From the NCBI GenBank assembly GCA_019244945.1, contig JAFASD010000532.1, forward strand, positions 1-6,037: 6,037 nucleotides of DNA, read 5' to 3'. A program made the translations under genes and the position numbers. The notes beneath the pieces are model-generated. The model did not search any database, was not told the DNA's origin, and saw nothing but the letters and a program-made list of their open reading frames with translations. Below, piece after piece: positions 1-5,196 of the stretch (position 1 is the first letter of the stretch; every line of letters starts with the position of its first letter). Source of the stretch: Acidobacteriaceae bacterium. GTDB taxonomy: Bacteria; Acidobacteriota; Terriglobia; Bryobacterales; Bryobacteraceae.

Positions 1-1
1 T

Positions 2-358
2 GGACCGTACACCTATATTCGAAATCCCTTGTATGCGGGAACACTGATTATAGCCCTTGGAATCGTGATCGCCAGCCGCAGCGCTTGGCTTGCGCTTATA
101 TTCACAACCGTTTTCTTGCTGGTCTATCTGCCCTCCATCGAGCTTGAAGAACAACATCTGCGAAATTTATTTTCGGAGTACGCGCCCTATGCGTCGCGTG
201 TGCGCCGCTTTTGGCCGGGACAAAAATGGCGCGGCCCGCAAGCGCCCTTCTCATGGTCTCTTTACCGGCAGAACCAGGAATACAAAGCGCTGATTGGATT
301 TGTTCTCGCCGTTTTATGGCTGGCGTGGAGATGTTGGTTGGCAGAAACCGTCAGGTAG
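2..358 (+). CDS. Isoprenylcysteine carboxylmethyltransferase-family membrane methyltransferase, C-terminal part (5' truncated)
   Basis: The visible 118 residues are the end of a membrane methyltransferase of the ICMT/PEMT type, a family that transfers a methyl group from S-adenosylmethionine to a lipid or prenyl-cysteine acceptor at the membrane. The frame opens at the window edge with GPYTYIRNPLYAG (visible residues 1-13), the conserved GPY-x3-RNP-x-Y-x-G cofactor-binding motif. A long hydrophobic stretch follows (about 14-46), then the second family motif, EEQHL with downstream EYAPY and RRFWP (49-72). A last membrane helix lies near 97-113. Because the RNP motif is already at the edge, the real start lies upstream of the window; the TTG at 29 falls inside the motif and is not a start. 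The acceptor cannot be told from sequence, and bacterial members of this family are mostly uncharacterised. The next gene is in the same frame after 36 bp, but the TAG at 356-358 separates them. Confidence 0.85.
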   Translation, partial: GPYTYIRNPLYAGTLIIALGIVIASRSAWLALIFTTVFLLVYLPSIELEEQHLRNLFSEYAPYASRVRRFWPGQKWRGPQAPFSWSLYRQNQEYKALIGFVLAVLWLAWRCWLAETVR

Positions 359-381
359 GCTGATTCAGCAGAGCCTTGTGA

Positions 382-387
382 TACGCT
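382..387 (+). promoter_or_regulatory. Possible -10 (TANNNT) element just ahead of the isomerase start
   Basis: TACGCT fits the TANNNT form of a -10 box and ends 7 nt before the ATG at 395. No purine-rich ribosome binding site lies between, so a transcript starting at or near the ATG would be leaderless. The motif is short and common by chance and no -35 box is evident, so this is only a candidate. Confidence 0.2.
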
Positions 388-394
388 TTCGCTC

Positions 395-1354
395 ATGAGA
401 GTTGGATGCTTTACTGCTTTACTGGCGCAGTTCGCCCTGGAGAAGGTCCTCGAGAAGTTAAAGCGCATCAACATAAACACAGTTGAGCTCGGTACTGGAA
501 ATTACCCGGGTGACCCGCATTGCAAGCTGTCCATGCTCGAAAACGAGAAGGATTTGAAGGAGTTTAAGAAGAAGATCGAGGACCAGGGCTTTTCGATCAG
601 CGCCCTGAGTTGTCACGGCAATCCACTCCATCCCGATCCTGCCGTCGCGAAAGGTTACGCGCAGACCAGCAAGCGGACGGTCGAGCTTGCCGCAAAGCTA
701 AACGTGCCCGTGGTGATTGACTTCTCGGGCTGTCCCGGCGACACCGATAGCGCGAAATATCCCAATTGGGTGACTTGCCCGTGGCCGCCGGAATATCTGG
801 ATGTTCTCGAGTGGCAATGGGAAAAGAAGGTCACCCCCTATTGGACCGAGCATGGCAAATTTGCTAAAGATCACGGCGTGAAGATCGCCATCGAGATGCA
901 TCCCGGCTTCGTCGTGTATAGTCCTGAAACTATGCTCAAGCTGCGTTCCATTGCAGGCGATAGCGTCGGCTGCAATTACGATCCAAGCCATATGTTCTGG
1001 CAGGGGATCGATCCCATCAAAGCAGTTCGCGTGCTCGGCGACGCAATTTTCCACGTGCACGCTAAAGATACTCAGATCTACGACTACAATCTGCCCAAAA
1101 CCGGAGTGCTCGACACCAAGAAGTACACCGATGAAAGAAATCGCGCCTGGATTTTCCGTTCCTGCGGCTACGGTCACCCTTACGGCTGGTGGAAGGAGTT
1201 CATTTCCACCTTGCGCATGTATGGATACGATTACGTGCTCTCCATCGAGCACGAGGACACGCTCATGTCCCCCGATGAAGGACTCACCAAGGCCGCTGAG
1301 TTTCTAAACGAAATCGTCATTCGCGAGCAACCAGCCGCGCCGTGGTGGGTTTAG
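395..1354 (+). CDS. Sugar phosphate isomerase/epimerase family protein (xylose isomerase-like TIM barrel)
   Basis: This 319-residue cytoplasmic protein has the features of the xylose isomerase-like TIM-barrel superfamily (AP endonuclease 2 type), whose members isomerise or epimerise sugars and inositols using a divalent metal. Candidate metal ligands appear in family order: E167 in IAIEMHPG, D196 and H199 in NYDPSH, H222 in HVHAKD and E285 in LSIEHED. An early strand carries VELGTG (30-35), and ALSCHGNPLHP (70-80) matches the usual strand-3 segment. The C-terminal part (GYGHPYGWWKEF, then MYGYDYVLSIEHED) is typical of a subgroup annotated only as sugar phosphate isomerase/epimerase. Length is normal. 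ATG at 395 is the only reasonable start: the frame upstream runs back to the TAG at 356 with no ATG, GTG or TTG. No Shine-Dalgarno sequence precedes it. The last codons overlap the sigma factor start by 13 bp, suggesting one transcript. The substrate is unknown; an IolE-like or sugar-lactone role is possible but unsupported. Confidence 0.87.
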   Translation: MRVGCFTALLAQFALEKVLEKLKRININTVELGTGNYPGDPHCKLSMLENEKDLKEFKKKIEDQGFSISALSCHGNPLHPDPAVAKGYAQTSKRTVELAAKLNVPVVIDFSGCPGDTDSAKYPNWVTCPWPPEYLDVLEWQWEKKVTPYWTEHGKFAKDHGVKIAIEMHPGFVVYSPETMLKLRSIAGDSVGCNYDPSHMFWQGIDPIKAVRVLGDAIFHVHAKDTQIYDYNLPKTGVLDTKKYTDERNRAWIFRSCGYGHPYGWWKEFISTLRMYGYDYVLSIEHEDTLMSPDEGLTKAAEFLNEIVIREQPAAPWWV

Positions 1355-1968
1355 CCTCTATCGCCGCTCTCCTTCCTTCGGACGGCGATGCTGGTCTGAT
1401 CGCTCGATTGAAACGCCGTGATCCCGGCGCAATGGGAGACCTCTACGATCGCTTCGGCAAAGTCACTTTCGCGCTAATCGTGCACATCGTGAAAAGTCGC
1501 GAGGTAGCCGAAGATTTGCTCGCCGAAACGTTCCTCAAGGCCTGGAATCGCTCAACCCACTTTCCGAATGACAGCGCCTCGCTCGGCCTGTGGATACTCT
1601 CGATGGGGCGAAATCACGCGCTTGACTATTTGCGCGCTCGAAGCGGGCGATCCGAGGCGGTGGACTCCACTCTGGAGGCACTCGAGCGCCCGCATCTCTT
1701 CGTTAATTTCGGCCCTGAACATCAACCGTTGGATCGTTTGACCGAGACGGAACAATCGTTCGCTCGTCTCGCCACTGATGAACGGCGGGTCTTGGAACTC
1801 GCGTATTTCGAGGGGTTCACGCCCATCGAAATCGCAGCCCGGATGCAGCAGCCCCCTTCGGTAATCAAGACTTCACTGGGCGCTGCGATGGAAAAGCTTC
1901 GCCATCCAGCGGCTCCCGCGCATGTTCCGGATTCCGTTGAAACTAATCCAGCTCGCCGCGAAGGGTGA
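1342..1968 (+). CDS. ECF-type RNA polymerase sigma factor (sigma-70 family)
   Basis: This 208-residue protein has the two-domain plan of an extracytoplasmic-function sigma factor, which directs RNA polymerase to a dedicated promoter set. Region 2 spans about residues 18-100: LYDRFGKVTF, then REVAEDLLAETFLKAWN for core binding and -10 contact, then WILSMGRNHALDYLRAR. A linker (about 101-140) leads to region 4 (about 141-187) with LATDERRVLELAYFEGFTP and a helix-turn-helix ending SVIKTSLGAAMEKLR. Related sigma factors usually read GTVK-[ST]-x-[LIV]-x-x-[AG]-L with basic residues in this last helix; here several are S, G or A. The start is GTG 1342 or the adjacent GTG 1345, inside the isomerase gene; the next ATG (1432) would remove the beginning of region 2. 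No Shine-Dalgarno sequence is visible, so expression may depend on translation of the upstream gene. No anti-sigma gene adjoins: the next gene is convergent and begins its stop 17 bp away. Confidence 0.88.
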   Translation: MVGLASIAALLPSDGDAGLIARLKRRDPGAMGDLYDRFGKVTFALIVHIVKSREVAEDLLAETFLKAWNRSTHFPNDSASLGLWILSMGRNHALDYLRARSGRSEAVDSTLEALERPHLFVNFGPEHQPLDRLTETEQSFARLATDERRVLELAYFEGFTPIEIAARMQQPPSVIKTSLGAAMEKLRHPAAPAHVPDSVETNPARREG

Positions 1969-1985
1969 GGTCCTGAAATTGCCCG

Positions 1986-4100
1986 TTATGGGTTGGTTTG
2001 TTTGGGGCCTGGCTCTTTCGCCAGCCGCACTCGCGCACTGTCCAGTTTCTTCTGCACTTTGGCAACTTCGTCCGGCTCCACATCTGCCGGGGAGCCTGCA
2101 TTGAAGTTCTTAAGCGATGACTCCCACTGTGCAATCGCTTCCTTGATCTTGCCTTCTTTGAAGTAAACGTCTCCGAGGTGATCGTGAATTGTCGGATCTT
2201 TTGATGACAGTTGGAGAGAATGCGTGAGCTGCTGCTCCGCATCGCCCAGCCGGTTCAGCCGGTAATAAACCCATCCCAGACTGTCGAGAAACGCATAATT
2301 GTTCGGATCCAGGTCCACCGCGCGTTTGATCAAGTCTTGCGCTTCTGGCAATCGCACATTCTGATCAGCCAGCATGTAACCCAAATAGTTCAATGCCGAA
2401 GCATTCGTTGGATCGAGGTCGAGCACCTTCCGAAACTCTTTTTCGGCCAGGTCATATTTCTTCTCGCGTTCATACATCGCCCCGCGCATAAACAGGACGG
2501 TAGCCTTGTCCTCCTTGGTTTGGGACAACTTCTCCGCTGCATCGATGGCCTGGCCCATCTCGGCGAAGTTCCGGCCTTTTTGATAAACATCCGCCATCGC
2601 GAGGTAAGTTTCACGATCGTTCTTGCCATCTAGCAGCTTCTTTAATTCAGCGATCGCCGAATCTGTCTTGCCCTGGTCCGCTAGTAACTGCGCGCGCACT
2701 TCGTGAATAGTTCGCTCGGCCGGAAACTTCTTTGCAGCCGCATCGCTCTCCTGCTGAGCCTTGGAGTAATCCTTCGCGATCCGGTATGTATCGAGAACCT
2801 GCGCCTCCGCCCGTCCGCCGAGATCCGGATCGAGAACGGCAATTTGGCGAAATGCTTCGACGGCTTGGTCGTACTGCTCGTTACTTCGGTACAGAAGTCC
2901 GAGTTGCTCGAGCATGCGCGCGCGAATTCCGCGCTGCTGCGTGTCGTAGTTACGGCGCGACGTGGTATCTAACAAACTCTTGAGAGTTGTAATAGCCTCG
3001 CCCGTTTTCCCTTCTTCTTCGAGCAGGCCAACCTCGCTGTCCCGGATATCCAGATTATCCGGATCCAGATCCCTGGCCTTATCGATCATCTTGTGAGCCT
3101 CAGCAAACTTCTTTTGCTGGCGATAAATCTGAGCCATGCCGGCATAGGGCTGGGCATCCTGCGGATTGCTTTCGGAGATTTCCCGGTAAGTTTGTAGCGC
3201 GTCGTCATATTGACTCGCAAAGGCTTGATCCTGTGCCAGCGCAGCTTTTATTTCCACCCGGCTCGGATCGAGCTCCAAGGCCTTCTTATATGCCTCCGCT
3301 GCCAGCGCGTACTCGTGCATCGATTCATAGCTGTTCGCCAAAATCATCAGCGACCGCGGAGAAGGATTTTTCTTCGTAAGTTTTTCCAGCAGTTCCGACG
3401 AGGTCCGATTGTCTCCTCGATCTGAATAAACGCTGGCCAGCCCTGTGATCGCGTCCTCGTTATCCGCATCAACCGCCAGAGCTTTCTTAAAAGCTGCTTC
3501 CGCATCGACGGAATTGTTCAAAACGCGGTCCAAACGCCCAAGCATGACCAAACTGTCGGTGTCTTTCGGGTCTTTCTGGGTAATGATCTTGTACTGCTCT
3601 ACCGCGCGTCGGACCATCCCTTCATCTATGTGATTGGCCTGCGCATCTCCGATCTGCTGGGTGTAAATGTGCGCCAACACTCGCCGCGCATTTAGGTCAT
3701 CCGGGTTGGCCTTGAGCGCGTTCTGCGCCTCTTCCACAGCCTCCCGAATTCGCCCCGATACACGATAAAGCTCGGCGATATCTTCCACCAGAAAAGTCGC
3801 GGTCGGATCTTCCTTCATCGCCAAACGATAGTTCTCGATCGCTTTATTGACGTAATCACTGCGATTCCCGTATGTACCCGCCATCTCCTCATACAGGTGG
3901 CCAAGCGCAAAATGGTAATAAGCAGCAGCCTTCACCGAGTTCGCCTGCTTGGTAACTGCCGGGAGCGGTGCGTTGCTGCCCGGCTTATCCAGCGGCGTCT
4001 GCGCTAGTCCGATCTGCGCGGTCATTACCAGCAGCAGAACACTCGATAAAGCTGTTAACACGCAGATGGAACGGAAACGTTTAAAGTAAGGGTGAGACAT
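1986..4100 (-). CDS. Exported tetratricopeptide-repeat protein, about 16 TPR units
   Basis: The 704-residue product starts with a signal peptide: basic KRFR (7-10), a hydrophobic core near 12-32, and likely cleavage after GLA at 31-33, so the mature protein should be periplasmic or envelope-associated. There is no lipobox cysteine. From about residue 60 to 669 it is a near-continuous TPR solenoid, with repeated A-x3-Y-x12-A-x3-[FY]-x2-[AV]-[LI]-x-[LK]-[DN]-P spacing, for example 249-280, 281-313, 393-426, 532-566 and 567-601. TPR arrays act as protein-binding scaffolds. The last units (LNYLGYMLADQ, FLDSLGWVYYRLNR, IHDHLGDVYFKEGK) match a C-terminal arrangement common in Gram-negative exported TPR proteins. 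No catalytic domain is seen. The ATG at 4100 is chosen for its signal peptide; the frame stays open to 4640 but that extension is the antisense of miaA and looks non-protein-like. The gene is convergent with the sigma factor and divergent from miaA. The partner and process are unknown. Confidence 0.9.
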   Translation of the reverse strand: MSHPYFKRFRSICVLTALSSVLLLVMTAQIGLAQTPLDKPGSNAPLPAVTKQANSVKAAAYYHFALGHLYEEMAGTYGNRSDYVNKAIENYRLAMKEDPTATFLVEDIAELYRVSGRIREAVEEAQNALKANPDDLNARRVLAHIYTQQIGDAQANHIDEGMVRRAVEQYKIITQKDPKDTDSLVMLGRLDRVLNNSVDAEAAFKKALAVDADNEDAITGLASVYSDRGDNRTSSELLEKLTKKNPSPRSLMILANSYESMHEYALAAEAYKKALELDPSRVEIKAALAQDQAFASQYDDALQTYREISESNPQDAQPYAGMAQIYRQQKKFAEAHKMIDKARDLDPDNLDIRDSEVGLLEEEGKTGEAITTLKSLLDTTSRRNYDTQQRGIRARMLEQLGLLYRSNEQYDQAVEAFRQIAVLDPDLGGRAEAQVLDTYRIAKDYSKAQQESDAAAKKFPAERTIHEVRAQLLADQGKTDSAIAELKKLLDGKNDRETYLAMADVYQKGRNFAEMGQAIDAAEKLSQTKEDKATVLFMRGAMYEREKKYDLAEKEFRKVLDLDPTNASALNYLGYMLADQNVRLPEAQDLIKRAVDLDPNNYAFLDSLGWVYYRLNRLGDAEQQLTHSLQLSSKDPTIHDHLGDVYFKEGKIKEAIAQWESSLKNFNAGSPADVEPDEVAKVQKKLDSARVRLAKEPGPKQTNP

Positions 4101-4124
4101 TCTCGCTGCTTCGGAATGGACATT

Positions 4125-4141
4125 CGACTCACAACGAGTCG
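4125..4141. repeat. Perfect inverted repeat CGACTC-N5-GAGTCG
   Basis: Two 6-bp arms, CGACTC at 4125-4130 and GAGTCG at 4136-4141, flank ACAAC. The repeat lies in the divergent intergenic region, 25 bp upstream of the TPR start codon and just downstream of the minus-strand TATACT. It could be an operator or a small hairpin in the TPR gene's 5' leader. No T-run follows on either strand, so it is not an intrinsic terminator. An arm this short can arise by chance. Confidence 0.4.
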
Positions 4142-4150
4142 TTTGCACCC

Positions 4151-4156
4151 AGTATA
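4151..4156 (-). promoter_or_regulatory. Candidate -10 box (TATACT) for the TPR gene
   Basis: Read on the minus strand, this hexamer is TATACT, five of six matches to TATAAT. It lies 50 bp upstream of the TPR gene's ATG and would give a leader of about 44 nt. The hexamer 17 bp further upstream (TGCTCC) is a poor -35 match, so the promoter is either weak, activator-dependent or not real. Confidence 0.28.
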
Positions 4157-4229
4157 GCTCGTAATAAAGGCCTGGAGCATCGCACCGGTCCCTACTTTGA
4201 CAAACGATTTGAGCGCGTCGCAGCCGAAA

Positions 4230-5171
4230 ATGTCGCCAATTCTGGTCGTACTCGGAGCGACTGGTACTGGAAAAAGCGAAATCGGCTTGGCTCTGGCCCG
4301 AAACTTCGCTGGAGAAATTATTAGTTGCGATTCCGTGCAGGTGTATCGGGGGCTGGATGTCGGCTCCGCTAAAATTCCTGCCGATCAAAGACGCGGCGTC
4401 TCCCATCACCTCATCGATCTGATCGACCCCAGCGAATACATGACTGCGGGTGCGTACTCGCGCCTGGCTAGAGACGCGGCCTTCGATGTTCTGAGAAAAG
4501 GCAAACTCCCGATCGTTGTCGGCGGTACGGGCTTCTATCTTCGCGCGCTGCTCGAAGGACTCTCTCCTGCCCCCGCGCGAGATGAGCGTCTTCGTGCGCG
4601 GCTTCGCGCCCTCGCGGAACGTCGTCCCGGCGCCCTTCACCGCTTATTGCTGCGTCGGGATCCTCAGGCCGCACACCGCATCCATCCAAATGACCAGCAG
4701 AAGCTGATTCGCGCCACTGAACTCATGCTGCTTTCGCGGCAATCCGCCACGGCTGCGCAAAGTGTTCCGCGAGTCCCCCTCACGGGCGTCACAGCGCTCA
4801 AGCTCGGTTTAAATCCCGATCGTAAGCTCCTCAACCAGCATCTAGACCAGCGCTGTTCCTGGATGTTCTCCCACGCTTTGTTAGCGGAAACCAAGGCGCT
4901 CCTCGATTCTGGTATTTCGCCCGACGCAAAGTCGCTTCAGTCCCTGGGATACAAGCAGGCCCTTAAGGTCCTGGTCCATCAGTTTCCGCTCGCGGAAGCG
5001 GTACAAGAATGCCAGATCAAAACGAAGCAGTACGCGAAACGGCAAGCGACCTGGTTCCGCCGAGAAGCCGGTGTCCATTGGCTTCGAGGATTCGGAACCG
5101 AAAGCACGATCCAGCGGGAAGCGCTCGAAAAGACACACGAATTCCTCGCATCCTTCAGCTCAAGTAAATAG
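4230..5171 (+). CDS. miaA: tRNA dimethylallyltransferase MiaA
   Basis: MiaA transfers the dimethylallyl group of DMAPP to N6 of adenosine 37 in tRNAs that read codons starting with U, giving i6A, which improves codon pairing and reading-frame keeping. From ATG 4230 the protein has 313 residues, normal for the family. Visible motifs in order: P-loop GATGTGKS (9-16), DSVQVYRGLDVGSAK (34-48) containing the substrate aspartate, HHLID (59-63), VGGTGFYLRALLEG (97-110), the insertion region around 111-155, HPNDQQKLIRATEL (152-165), SLGYKQ (238-243) and the closing TKQYAKRQATWFRR (265-278). All expected motifs are intact; the usual GTAK reads GSAK here. An upstream TTG at 4197 would add 11 residues. 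ATG 4230 is preferred because it places the P-loop at the usual distance from the N-terminus, although neither start has a clear ribosome binding site. It is divergent from the TPR gene and followed after 25 bp by another exported-protein gene, probably on the same transcript. Confidence 0.95.
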   Translation: MSPILVVLGATGTGKSEIGLALARNFAGEIISCDSVQVYRGLDVGSAKIPADQRRGVSHHLIDLIDPSEYMTAGAYSRLARDAAFDVLRKGKLPIVVGGTGFYLRALLEGLSPAPARDERLRARLRALAERRPGALHRLLLRRDPQAAHRIHPNDQQKLIRATELMLLSRQSATAAQSVPRVPLTGVTALKLGLNPDRKLLNQHLDQRCSWMFSHALLAETKALLDSGISPDAKSLQSLGYKQALKVLVHQFPLAEAVQECQIKTKQYAKRQATWFRREAGVHWLRGFGTESTIQREALEKTHEFLASFSSSK

Positions 5172-5185
5172 ATGCTTCCGTTGTT

Positions 5186-5189
5186 AGGA
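5186..5189 (+). promoter_or_regulatory. Ribosome binding site deciding a GTG start
   Basis: AGGA lies 7 nt before GTG 5197 and is the clearest Shine-Dalgarno sequence in the window. An in-frame TAG at 5185-5187 overlaps it and rules out any earlier start, so together they fix the start of the last gene at 5197. The nearby ATG at 5201 is out of frame. Confidence 0.6.
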
Positions 5190-5196
5190 TGTAGGC

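Larger units (their letters stand above)
4101..4229. promoter_or_regulatory. Divergent intergenic region between the TPR gene and miaA
   Basis: This is the only intergenic region of notable size. It must hold the promoter of the leftward TPR gene and probably that of the rightward miaA. It contains a perfect 6-bp inverted repeat (4125-4141), a TATACT hexamer on the minus strand (4151-4156) and an AT-rich TAATAAA stretch (4162-4168). No convincing paired -35/-10 promoter is visible for miaA, and neither gene has a strong Shine-Dalgarno sequence. If miaA starts at the TTG at 4197 instead, the region shrinks to 96 bp. Confidence 0.55.

Noticed and set aside
29..358. TTG at 29 as the start of a 109-residue protein
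   Set aside because: The codon lies inside the conserved GPY-x3-RNP-x-Y-x-G motif, which is already in frame from position 2, so the gene begins upstream of the window.
698..1252. Long minus-strand open frame (184 codons) inside the isomerase gene
   Set aside because: It is fully antisense to a well-supported TIM-barrel gene, has no recognisable domain or ribosome binding site, and its composition fits a shadow of the coding strand.
2009..2024. Hairpin CTGGC-N6-GCCAG near the convergent gene ends, considered as a terminator
   Set aside because: The stem is only 5 bp, no T-run follows on either strand, and it lies inside the end of the TPR coding region, so an intrinsic terminator is not supported.
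2305..3272. Recurring GGATC[CG]AG octamer at 2305, 2410, 2827, 3061 and 3265
   Set aside because: Each copy encodes the L-D-P turn at the end of a TPR unit on the minus strand. The recurrence follows from the protein repeat and not from a DNA-level element.
4197..4202. TTGACA, a perfect -35 consensus ahead of miaA
   Set aside because: No -10-like hexamer lies 16-18 bp downstream, where the sequence is GC-rich and close to the start codon. It may instead be a TTG start codon, which is less likely than ATG 4230.
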